Part shown: one piece after another, positions 1 to 7,814 of the stretch | Position numbering within the stretch: position 1 is the first letter of the stretch | How the letters are laid out: each line of letters begins with the position of its first letter | Origin: Candidatus Blautia avicola | Lineage (GTDB): Bacteria; Bacillota; Clostridia; Lachnospirales; Lachnospiraceae | NCBI GenBank assembly: GCA_019120515.1 | Contig: DWUY01000057.1 | Coordinates: 1-33,653 of the forward strand | Length of the DNA: 33,653 nucleotides | Direction of reading: 5' to 3' | Made by a program: the position numbers and the translations under genes | Notes under the pieces: model-generated | The model's input: only the letters and a program-made list of their open reading frames with translations | Told to the model about the DNA's origin: nothing | Database searches by the model: none

Positions 1-281
1 GCAAGCCGGAGATGATAGGATAATTCCACCTCCGCATCCTCCAGCGTATACCGGTCAATATCCAGAAACAGGCTGATCCCCATCTCTGCCGCATACACAG
101 CGCCCAACTCGATCTCCGAATTGCCGCAGCACTGGGCCGTGATATAGCCGCTGCCTTTCACAATATCCTCCTGGTCAAAGGGATACTCCACGCCGCCTGC
201 TGTTGTGATCTTCCCCGTCCAGTAATATTTCCGGGTGTTCCCCTGCACCGCCTGCAGGAACGCCTCGCTCATCGGGTACAT
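1..281 (-). CDS. Phage tail/minor structural protein, partial (runs off the left window edge)
   Basis: Open - strand frame from ATG at 281: MYPMSEAFLQAVQGNTRKYYWTGKITTAGGVEYPFDQEDIVKGSGYITAQCCGNSEIELGAVYAAEMGISLFLDIDRYTLEDAEVELSYHLRL...; GGAGGGG ribosome-binding site just upstream; follows other tail genes in the same orientation. Not in the supplied ORF track. Confidence 0.7.
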   Translation of the reverse strand, partial: MYPMSEAFLQAVQGNTRKYYWTGKITTAGGVEYPFDQEDIVKGSGYITAQCCGNSEIELGAVYAAEMGISLFLDIDRYTLEDAEVELSYHLRL

Positions 282-311
282 CGGACACCCCTCCTTCCGT
301 TTCCAAGCATC

Positions 312-342
312 AAAAAAGCACCAATCATTTCTGACTGATGCT
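312..342 (-). terminator. Intrinsic terminator downstream of the metallopeptidase-like gene
   Basis: On the - strand: GCATCAGTCA-GAAA-TGATTGGTGC followed by TTTTTT; 10 bp stem (two G-T wobbles), GAAA tetraloop. Coordinates +/-1. Confidence 0.8.
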
Positions 343-349
343 CTCATTT

Positions 350-1240
350 TTAATTTTCACTTTCAAAATTAATTCTTGGAATTTTTTTTCTTATCTCTTG
401 CAAGGAACTTTTTAAACTCTGTACAGACTCATTAACCACTCTATAATCATACTCTCGATGTGGAATATTCACATCGGTTAATTTTTTTATTGATATCAAT
501 TTTTGCAAAATATTTTCTTTTACTGGTAATAACTTGATTCCATCTGTTACAATTATAATATTTATCATTTCATAAAGATACAGCATTCTTTGAGCATCTA
601 ATGGATGGTCTCTTTTATTTATGCGTTCTGGATCATAATAATTCTGCAGCAACTTATCATTATAGAATTCTCTGTAATCTTGTTTTTGCATCTTTTCAAG
701 CAAAAAATAAATCGCAATAAACAACTTTTCTAATTCTGACTGCCAAATATCGGTTTCAGTATTATGAAGAATGTATTTTATCAGATAATCCATAGCAAAC
801 ATGTCTGCTTCATATTCTTGTGATCTTTTGTCTCTATTATCTTGTAATCGCGCATCGGTATGTCCACAATAAATATGGGCGTATTCATGAAATGCCATAA
901 AATAAAATCCATATTTTATTAAATCATCAATATATTCTTCTTTACCATTTTGAACAAAACCCCAATCTAATGATTCTAAATATATTTTCTGATCCTCTAC
1001 AACTCCTTTATTAATAAAAACCCAATATTCATCATCAATTTTAGTTGAAAATGCGTTTATTGTTTCATCATTAATCATCCATATTTGGCAACCCGGTATT
1101 GTAATATGCTTATCTTCTCTGATAATTATTCGTTCTCTAACAATCAATTTTTGAATACTACTAATTAATGCACATCCTTTTTCTGAAAAATATTCTTGCT
1201 TATGTATGCTATCTCTCAGATATTTCAAAATCTTTTCCAA
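350..1240 (-). CDS. HExxH zinc-metallopeptidase-like protein (phage-borne moron)
   Basis: 296 aa ORF with FHEYAH (HExxH) and downstream EYEADMFAMDYL, the E/EAD pattern of gluzincin-like and ImmA/IrrE-like peptidases; TTG start behind a GGGAGGAAG ribosome-binding site; much more AT-rich than the flanking tail genes. Confidence 0.65.
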   Translation of the reverse strand: MEKILKYLRDSIHKQEYFSEKGCALISSIQKLIVRERIIIREDKHITIPGCQIWMINDETINAFSTKIDDEYWVFINKGVVEDQKIYLESLDWGFVQNGKEEYIDDLIKYGFYFMAFHEYAHIYCGHTDARLQDNRDKRSQEYEADMFAMDYLIKYILHNTETDIWQSELEKLFIAIYFLLEKMQKQDYREFYNDKLLQNYYDPERINKRDHPLDAQRMLYLYEMINIIIVTDGIKLLPVKENILQKLISIKKLTDVNIPHREYDYRVVNESVQSLKSSLQEIRKKIPRINFESEN

Positions 1241-1279
1241 TATATCTTCCTCCCAATAGAATAATAAAGCTATTTTTTA

Positions 1280-1288
1280 ATTATAGCA
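1280..1288 (-). promoter_or_regulatory. Extended -10 promoter for the metallopeptidase-like gene
   Basis: - strand TGC-TATAAT (perfect extended -10) in the short AT-rich gap between the tail gene stop and the ORF start; -35 is weak. Confidence 0.55.
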
Positions 1289-1309
1289 GACATACTTGCA
1301 AAAATATAT

Positions 1310-1672
1310 TCAAAATTCTCGGAGAGTAAAGGATACTGTCCACAGCCCCTTCCGGGACGTATCCTTTATCAGAGACGCCTTATAGCCTTCAATATACATC
1401 TCCGCCGTTTTTACCGTCAACGTCTCTGTATCGAAATATCCCACCGTAATCTTTTCCTGCTGCTTAAACTCCGTCAGGATCTTCAGCCACTTTGCCGAAA
1501 CAGAAAATGTCACCGGGATGCTTACCACGCCTGCGCGCACCACATCCCGCTGCACCGTACCGGCTTCCGTCTCCCCGCCGGAGTCCGCCTCCACATCGTC
1601 CATCTGTACTTCATAGGAATCTGGCAGGGGGAGAGCCGTCCCGTCAAAGGTCAGATACTGTATAAATGCCAT
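1310..1672 (-). CDS. Phage tail protein
   Basis: 120 aa ORF, MAFIQYLTFDGTALPLPDSYEVQMDDVEADSGGETEAGTVQRDVVRAGVVSIPVTF..., immediately downstream of the tape measure gene. Confidence 0.7.
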   Translation of the reverse strand: MAFIQYLTFDGTALPLPDSYEVQMDDVEADSGGETEAGTVQRDVVRAGVVSIPVTFSVSAKWLKILTEFKQQEKITVGYFDTETLTVKTAEMYIEGYKASLIKDTSRKGLWTVSFTLREF

Positions 1673-1675
1673 AGC

Positions 1676-4600
1676 TTACCTCCCTCCTGACCGCAGGTTC
1701 TGTCTTGCCTGCGCCGACACTACCAGTTCATCCAGAAGCGTCCCGCCTACATATACCGGGATCACGATGTTTCCCTGCGGACTGGAAAATCCCGCCAGTG
1801 CTTCCGATACCGCAAAAGAGATCCCGGAGATTAGGTCGGACATACTCCCGCCGGATAGAGCGCCATCGGCATAACCATACTCTGAACCGTTCACCTTCGG
1901 GGAAATCACCATGTCCGAAGCTACATCCCGGACAGCTTTCTCCACCAGGTTCCGGTTCTTCTCAATGCCGCTCGCCAGCCCCTTCATAAAGTCCGGCATC
2001 CAGGTTTCATAATCCGCCAGAGGCCCCTCATCCGGAGCCGAGAAATGCAGGAAGGAGCGGATACGGTCAGCCAAACCGGAAACCGTGTTGATCACACTCT
2101 GGATCATGCTGGAAATCCCGTTGATCAGCCCCTGAATGAAATCTTTCCCCCACTGAAACGCCTGCCCCGGCAGTCCGGTGATGAACCGGATGGCGGAAGA
2201 AAATCCATTGGAGACCACGGAATACAGCCCGGAAAGGGACGAGCCGATCCCGGAAACCATCCGTTGGAAGGCAGACACCGCTGCTTCACGCAATGCGGAT
2301 GCAATATTCACCACCGTGGTCTTGATGCCGTTCCAGACAGAAGACGCTGTCTGCTTCATCGCCGACCAGATCTGAGAAGCGAACTGGGACAGAGCCGAAA
2401 GCACCGTCTCCACGCCCTGCTTCAGTCCCGAAGCCGCAGAAGTCACCACCTGCCGGATTCCTGACCAGATCTGGGAGGCGGCATTTCTGATATTGTTCCA
2501 GATATTGGCCGCATCAGACGCAAGCTGTGAGAAATTTCCCGTCACCAGGTCGATCAGCAGAAGCACCGGAGCCAGAATCACATTTTTCAGCAGTTCAAAA
2601 GCGCCGGAGGCAATGTCACAGATCCCCGACCAGATGCCCTGCAGGGTATTTTTCGCGTTCTCCCACAAAGAAGTAATCGTTGTCACTACCAGCTGGACAA
2701 TGGGATTCTGCCGGATCGCGTTCCAAGTATTCGTGAAAAATGCGGATACCTGTGACCACAGGCCGCTCCACCAGTCCGGGATGGCAGAAAAAAAGCCGAT
2801 GAAAGTCTGAAACGCCGCCGGGATGGTCTCCGTGAAAAAGACCACCAGCCCATTCCATAATTCCATCAGCTTTTGGAATACCGACTGCCACAAGTTCCCG
2901 AACCACTCCGTAATCGCGCCCCAGTTTTTCACAATAGCGATAATCCCGGCAATGGCCGCTGCCACCCCGGCAATAATACCGATCACCGGGAGCAGGGAAA
3001 TGTTCAGCGCCCCGAAGGAAACTGCCAGGGCCGCAATTACTGGTGTCAATGCGGTAAACGCCACCAGCAAAGCCCCAAGGATTACCACAAAATTCTGCAC
3101 AGGCTCCGGCAGCATGCCGAATACCTCGCTCACTGCCGTAATAATGGCCACCAATGACGGCAGCACCACATTGGCCAGCTCCACGATCTTTTCACCCAAA
3201 GGAACCAGCGCCTGCTGCAACTTCCTTGTATTGGCCTCCATCTCCTGCATAGGCGTCTGCGTCTGGCTGAATAAGTTCTGCGCAGATCCGGCAACACTGT
3301 CATAGGTCTCTCCCACAGAAGTCAGGGAAGTAATAAATTTCAGGTTCCCATCCTCAGCCATGGTACCGAAGGCCTGTGCCGCCATGTTCAGGGCTTCCTG
3401 CTGGCTGGTGCAGTTTCCGATATCCGCCACAATGGAATCGATCACCTGCTTCTGGGTAGCTTCCCCGTTCTGCCATGCCAGGAACAGGGACTGTGTTTTC
3501 TGGGAATACAGGTCAATGGAATCCCCTATAGTTCCATCCGCCAGGCGGGTAGTTACCTCATTAATGGCGTCATTGACCTTGTCCAGATTGTAAGCGCCGC
3601 CCTGCAGGCCGTTCTGCAGAAGCTGGAAATACTCGGAAGCGGAATACCCCGCCTGCTCAAATTTCCCCGCATACTCAGACAGGTTATCGCCCAGCTCATT
3701 GGTCTTGTCCAGGCCGTTCTGGGTACCCCGGACAATATAATCCATGGCCTCCTGGGCGGTCAGGCCATACTGCTTCATCAAAGAATTGACGCCCCGGAGG
3801 GTCTCATTCATGTCAATCCCGTACAGTTCTTCCAGAGTCAGCGCCTGCTTCGTCAGGTTAGTCAGGTCGGTATCTCCCAAATCGCCCAGGTTCTTCTTTA
3901 CCATGATGACCGCTTCCGCCACAGCGTCCATGCTCTGGCCCACGCCGGAGCCGTACACATTTTTTACGATCTCCGCGCTGGCTTCCGCCGCCTCCCCGGT
4001 CTCCCCGAAGTAGGCATTTACCTTGGAAACGGCTGTCTCTGTCTCCGCGTAGGCATTCACAGCCTTATCGCCCACATCCTGGATCTTATCCCCGACCACA
4101 GACAGCTGATCAGCGGCTTCCATCAGGGCCGCACCCTTGGTGGCCTGGGCAATCTCCCCAATGTTATCCGCGGCGTCCTGGGCAGCGTCCCCCACATCAT
4201 TCAGATCCTCGATCAGGTTCCGTACCGCCTGCCCGTCATCCACCGTATCCAGGGCATCCGTCAGCTGTTTGATATCCGCCTTTCCTCCGGTAACCGCTTT
4301 CCCGATCTTCTCCACGGCTGTTTTCAGCTGATCGGAAGAAACCGTCCCGTTGCGGATCGCCGTCACCAGGCGGCTCCCCAGCACATCGGCGTAATCATCC
4401 ACACTGGAACCCGTCGCCGCGAACAGCTTGTTCAGCCGCTCCGTATTGGACGCCAGCCGCTCCTGCTCTGACTGCAGGCCGGAAAGATCCGCCTGATATC
4501 GGTTCAGCACTCCGCGGGTTTCCTCTACCTCCCGTTGAAAAGCCATGTACTGGTCTTTCCCCAGGTCGCCCCGCTCAAAGGCTTTCGTCACATTCTCCTG

Positions 4601-4834
4601 AGCCTGTTCCAGTGCTTCCAGCTTCTTTTCCGTATCTCCGATGGCCGCCTGCAGAAGTTCCTGCTTCTGGGCCAGAAGGATGGTATTGGATGGATCCAGT
4701 TTCAGAAGGTTATTCACATCCCGAAGCTGACTCTGGGTCTTCTTTATGGAATTGTTCACTGTGGAAAGCGATTTTTCCAGTCCGCTGGTATCGCCGCCGA
4801 TCTCCACTGTAATACCCTTGATCCGGCTTGCCAT
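1676..4834 (-). CDS. Phage tail tape measure protein
   Basis: 1052 aa; coiled-coil N-terminus, TMP-like helical core (AYAETETAVSKVNAYFGETGEAAEASAEIVKNVYG), central hydrophobic segments, repeated IWSGI/SIWNGI motifs, LHFSAPDEGPL segment typical of Firmicutes tape measure proteins. Confidence 0.95.
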   Translation of the reverse strand: MASRIKGITVEIGGDTSGLEKSLSTVNNSIKKTQSQLRDVNNLLKLDPSNTILLAQKQELLQAAIGDTEKKLEALEQAQENVTKAFERGDLGKDQYMAFQREVEETRGVLNRYQADLSGLQSEQERLASNTERLNKLFAATGSSVDDYADVLGSRLVTAIRNGTVSSDQLKTAVEKIGKAVTGGKADIKQLTDALDTVDDGQAVRNLIEDLNDVGDAAQDAADNIGEIAQATKGAALMEAADQLSVVGDKIQDVGDKAVNAYAETETAVSKVNAYFGETGEAAEASAEIVKNVYGSGVGQSMDAVAEAVIMVKKNLGDLGDTDLTNLTKQALTLEELYGIDMNETLRGVNSLMKQYGLTAQEAMDYIVRGTQNGLDKTNELGDNLSEYAGKFEQAGYSASEYFQLLQNGLQGGAYNLDKVNDAINEVTTRLADGTIGDSIDLYSQKTQSLFLAWQNGEATQKQVIDSIVADIGNCTSQQEALNMAAQAFGTMAEDGNLKFITSLTSVGETYDSVAGSAQNLFSQTQTPMQEMEANTRKLQQALVPLGEKIVELANVVLPSLVAIITAVSEVFGMLPEPVQNFVVILGALLVAFTALTPVIAALAVSFGALNISLLPVIGIIAGVAAAIAGIIAIVKNWGAITEWFGNLWQSVFQKLMELWNGLVVFFTETIPAAFQTFIGFFSAIPDWWSGLWSQVSAFFTNTWNAIRQNPIVQLVVTTITSLWENAKNTLQGIWSGICDIASGAFELLKNVILAPVLLLIDLVTGNFSQLASDAANIWNNIRNAASQIWSGIRQVVTSAASGLKQGVETVLSALSQFASQIWSAMKQTASSVWNGIKTTVVNIASALREAAVSAFQRMVSGIGSSLSGLYSVVSNGFSSAIRFITGLPGQAFQWGKDFIQGLINGISSMIQSVINTVSGLADRIRSFLHFSAPDEGPLADYETWMPDFMKGLASGIEKNRNLVEKAVRDVASDMVISPKVNGSEYGYADGALSGGSMSDLISGISFAVSEALAGFSSPQGNIVIPVYVGGTLLDELVVSAQARQNLRSGGR

Positions 4835-4864
4835 GTGTCATCCACCTCCTGAAAATGAATATAG

Positions 4865-4885
4865 AAAAACCCGGATTACTCCGGG
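4865..4885 (-). terminator. Hairpin plus T-run upstream of the tape measure gene
   Basis: - strand CCCGGA-GTAA-TCCGGG-TTTTT; perfect 6 bp stem and U-tract, about 30 nt upstream of the TMP start. Confidence 0.6.
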
Positions 4886-4961
4886 CGGAATCTTTGCATA
4901 TTTTCTTTTTTCTTCGAATACAATAATCAAAGGACAAAGCCGCCGGATTTGCTAAAAGCCA

Positions 4962-4990
4962 TTGACTTTTGAGTAGATCCGTGCTAGACT
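4962..4990 (+). promoter_or_regulatory. Strong sigma70-type promoter for the Abi-associated RNA
   Basis: TTGACT (4962-4967), 17 nt spacer, TAGACT (4985-4990) with an extended -10 TG at 4982-4983. Confidence 0.8.
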
Positions 4991-4996
4991 CTGTCT

Positions 4997-5064
4997 TAGT
5001 GATCAGGTTTCAGATACTCGTGAGGACTGAGACCGGGGGAGGACCTGCGGGCCCTCCTTTTTTT
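4997..5064 (+). ncRNA. Candidate small structured RNA (possible RNA antitoxin) upstream of the Abi_2/HEPN gene
   Basis: Starts about 7 nt after the -10. Stem 5006-5013 GGTTTCAG / 5027-5034 CTGAGACC (8 bp, one G-U). Intrinsic terminator GGAGG-A-CC-TGCG-GG-C-CCTCC (5038-5057) followed by T7 (5058-5064). No ORF inside. Confidence 0.75.
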
Positions 5065-5092
5065 ATTCTGAAAACAGGAAGAGGGGGAAGCT

Positions 5093-6028
5093 TTGTCAAA
5101 ACCGTTTCTTACATACGACCAGCAGCTTGATAAACTGCAGAACGAAAAAAAACTTCAAATTCATGACCGGGCAGCCGCAAAAGAAATCCTAAAAAATATC
5201 GGATATTTTTCCTTGATCGGAGGATACAAAGCACCGTTCATCAACCCGATGACACGTATTTACCAGAACAATACTTCTTTTGAGGATATCTATGCCCTGT
5301 ACCAGTTTGATCTTTCCCTGCGTGAACTTGTTTTCAAATATTTGTGTGAAATAGAATGTAAAATCCGGCAGCTTGTTTCCTACCATTTTTGCAGTCTCCA
5401 TGGCGAACAGCAGACCGCATACCTCACTCCTGGGAATTATAATCATATAAAAAAGAACTCTGCTGATATCACCCGCCTGATCCAGATCTTATCCTACCAG
5501 GCAAATAAAAATACGGAACATAATTATGTTGTCCACCAACGGAAGGTTTACCATAACGTTCCTCTATGGGTGCTGACCAACACCCTGACTTATGGACAGA
5601 TTTCCAGGTTTTACGCCTTGCTTCCCTTCCAGCTGCAAAGCGGTATCAGCAAAGATTTTCCAGGCGTTAATGAAAAGAACCTGGAACGTTATCTGAAAAT
5701 TCTTACCCTGTTCCGGAACGTATGCGCACATAACGAGCGGCTTTATTCTTTCCGGACCCAGATTGATTTTCCAGATACAATACTTCATCAGAAACTGAAT
5801 ATACCAAAAAAAGGGAATCAGTATCTTTCTGGAAAACGGGATCTGTTCGGTCTGGTCATCGCTTTCCGTTACCTGCTTCCCAAACAGGACTTTCTGGAAT
5901 TTAAACGTACATTAATCGGTATTATCAATAAGTACACAAAAAACAGCGGACAGATCAGTGAATCTTCCCTTTTGGATATAATGGGATTCCCTGCAAACTG
6001 GAAAGATATTACCCGCTACCGCATTTAA
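5093..6028 (+). CDS. Abi_2 family (AbiD/AbiF-like) HEPN-domain abortive infection protein
   Basis: 311 aa; Abi_2-type N-terminus (KPFLTYDQQLDKLQ...AAAKEILKNIGYFSLIGGYKAPF), ALYQFDLSLRELVFKYLCEIECKIRQLVSYHF core, and RNVCAHNERLYSF containing the HEPN R-x4-H motif (R208-H213). TTG start with a GAGGGGGAAG ribosome-binding site. Confidence 0.9.
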   Translation: MSKPFLTYDQQLDKLQNEKKLQIHDRAAAKEILKNIGYFSLIGGYKAPFINPMTRIYQNNTSFEDIYALYQFDLSLRELVFKYLCEIECKIRQLVSYHFCSLHGEQQTAYLTPGNYNHIKKNSADITRLIQILSYQANKNTEHNYVVHQRKVYHNVPLWVLTNTLTYGQISRFYALLPFQLQSGISKDFPGVNEKNLERYLKILTLFRNVCAHNERLYSFRTQIDFPDTILHQKLNIPKKGNQYLSGKRDLFGLVIAFRYLLPKQDFLEFKRTLIGIINKYTKNSGQISESSLLDIMGFPANWKDITRYRI

Positions 6029-6055
6029 GACAGCCTCACGATCCAGTAAAAGCAC

Positions 6056-6241
6056 TCAAAACCTGTCAAAATCCTCCTGCGTAGCCACCACCGCATATTT
6101 ATGCTCATCGTTCCGGCTTTCCACATACATATCATTCACCATTCCGATGGTCAGCAGATCCAGATCCCGGATGGACAGCCCCAGCTGCACACACCGCAGG
6201 AGGAACAGATGTGTGCTCTCAGGTCTATCCCCCTTGGTAAA
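6056..6241 (-). pseudogene. Remnant of phage tail-assembly chaperone (C-terminal part)
   Basis: Open - strand frame ...FTKGDRPESTHLFLLRCVQLGLSIRDLDLLTIGMVNDMYVESRNDEHKYAVVATQEDFDRF*; resembles the T region of tail-assembly chaperones normally just upstream of the TMP. No proper N-terminus before rlmD. Confidence 0.6.
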
Positions 6242-6320
6242 TCAATTTCCATATACCCATTCTACAGAAACACACATCTATTTTTGCACCAAATCGGCGG
6301 AAACCTTTGATTTACGGGGC

Positions 6321-7700
6321 TTATCTCGTCAGCAGAGCGACCGTTTCCACATGCACCCCCTGCGGAAACATATCGCACACCGCCACTTTTTCCAACCTAT
6401 ACTCCTCCTGGCACAGCACTTTCAGATCCCTTGCCAGTGTGGCAGAATCACAGCTTACATAGACGATCTTCTCCGGCTTCATTTTCAGCATGGTTTCCAG
6501 GACGGCTTCATCACAGCCTTTTCTTGGAGGATCTACCACGATTACATCTGCATATATTCCCTCTTTTTCGTATTTTTCCGGCAGGACTTCTTCTGCTTTT
6601 CCTACGAAGAATTCCGCATTTATGATACCGTTCAGCTTGGCGTTTCTCCTGGCGTCTTCTATGGCAGGGGGGACGATCTCCACTCCGTAGACCTGTTTTG
6701 CCTTCTGGGCCAGGAACAGGGAAATGGTGCCGATCCCGCAGTAAAGATCCCAGACAGTCTCTTTTCCTGTAAGTCCTGCATATTCCAGAGCGGTTCCGTA
6801 AAGTTTCTCTGTCTGTACCGGATTTACCTGATAGAAGGACAGGGGAGAAATCTGATACTGGATCGATCCGATATAATCTGTAATATATTCTTTTCCCCAG
6901 AGAGGGATCACCTTTTCTCCCAGGATCACATTATTTCTTTTGGTATTTACATTAAGAGAAATGCTGGTCATTCCGGGAATATCCTTTAAAGCCTCCACAA
7001 GGCTGTCCTGGGCAGGTATCCTGGTTCCGTTAATGATGAGGCAGACCATGATCTCCCCGGTCTTAAAGCCGTATCTGAGAAGGATATGGCGGACCAGTCC
7101 CGTTCCTGTCTTCTCGTCATAAGGTTCTGCATGGCAGGTTTCCATATAAGTGAGGATCCGGTTAAGGATCTCTTCATTTACCTTCACTCCCAGCAGGCAG
7201 TCCCGGTTTGGCACAATGCTGTGGGTCCTTACTGCGTAGAATCCGGTAACGATTTCTCCTTCTTTGTTTCTTCCCACAGGAAACTGGGCTTTATTCCGAT
7301 AACGCCAGGGATCTTCCATTCCCAGGACCCTTTCCGCCTGTATATCCGCAAATCCTCCGATACGCTGGAGATTTCCCAGGACTTTCTTTTTCTTAAATTC
7401 CAGCTGCTTTTCGTAGGAAAGGAACTGGAGCTGGCAGCCTCCGCAGGCTCTGGCAATGGGACATCTGGGTTCTGTCCGGTCCGGGGAAGGTCTGAGTACC
7501 TTCAGAAGCCGGGCATAGCCATAATTTTTCTTAGTCTTCATGATCTTTACTTCTGCCCGGTCCCCGATGACCGTATCCTTTACAAACAGAGTATAGCCAT
7601 CTGCTTTTCCGATCCCTTCTCCGCCATGGCCCATATCCTCTATATCAATTATCAAAACATCATTTTTCTTAAATTCCATAGACTCTCCTTTTCCTTTCAC
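6321..7700 (-). CDS. rlmD: 23S rRNA (uracil-C5)-methyltransferase, RlmD/RumA family
   Basis: TRAM-like N-terminus, CPIARACGGCQLQFLSYEKQLEFK cysteine motif, WDLYCGIGTISLFLA SAM motif, VVDPPRKGCDEAVLETM, YVSCDSATLARDL. Confidence 0.92.
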   Translation of the reverse strand: MKGKGESMEFKKNDVLIIDIEDMGHGGEGIGKADGYTLFVKDTVIGDRAEVKIMKTKKNYGYARLLKVLRPSPDRTEPRCPIARACGGCQLQFLSYEKQLEFKKKKVLGNLQRIGGFADIQAERVLGMEDPWRYRNKAQFPVGRNKEGEIVTGFYAVRTHSIVPNRDCLLGVKVNEEILNRILTYMETCHAEPYDEKTGTGLVRHILLRYGFKTGEIMVCLIINGTRIPAQDSLVEALKDIPGMTSISLNVNTKRNNVILGEKVIPLWGKEYITDYIGSIQYQISPLSFYQVNPVQTEKLYGTALEYAGLTGKETVWDLYCGIGTISLFLAQKAKQVYGVEIVPPAIEDARRNAKLNGIINAEFFVGKAEEVLPEKYEKEGIYADVIVVDPPRKGCDEAVLETMLKMKPEKIVYVSCDSATLARDLKVLCQEEYRLEKVAVCDMFPQGVHVETVALLTR

Positions 7701-7703
7701 ATG

Positions 7704-7757
7704 AAAAAAGCAAAAACAGCCGGACTTTTGCTTTGTCCGGACAGCTTCTGCTTTTTT
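7704..7757 (-). terminator. Probable (bidirectional) terminator downstream of the yhaM-like gene
   Basis: AAAAAAGCA (7704-7712)/TGCTTTTTT (7749-7757) enclosing CCGGAC (7720-7725)/GTCCGG (7735-7740). Confidence 0.65.
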
Positions 7758-7814
7758 GTCTTCTCTACTGACACAACCATCATCCGGCTAATGTCATAAA
7801 ATGATCGTATCCGC

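Noticed and set aside
1705-4955. Numerous + strand ORFs antisense to the tape measure gene (e.g. 1705-1989, 2823-3305)
   Set aside because: Low-complexity or compositional shadows of the long - strand TMP; no family resemblance or ribosome-binding sites.
6200-6241. Programmed frameshift at CAAGGGGGATAG in the tail-chaperone remnant
   Set aside because: Tail chaperones often use frameshifting, but here the upstream frame would need +1 or -2 slippage and there is no intact upstream G-like ORF; the junction is probably just truncated.
6147-6989. 280 aa + strand ORF antisense to rlmD
   Set aside because: rlmD has all family motifs on the - strand; the antisense frame has no domain signature.
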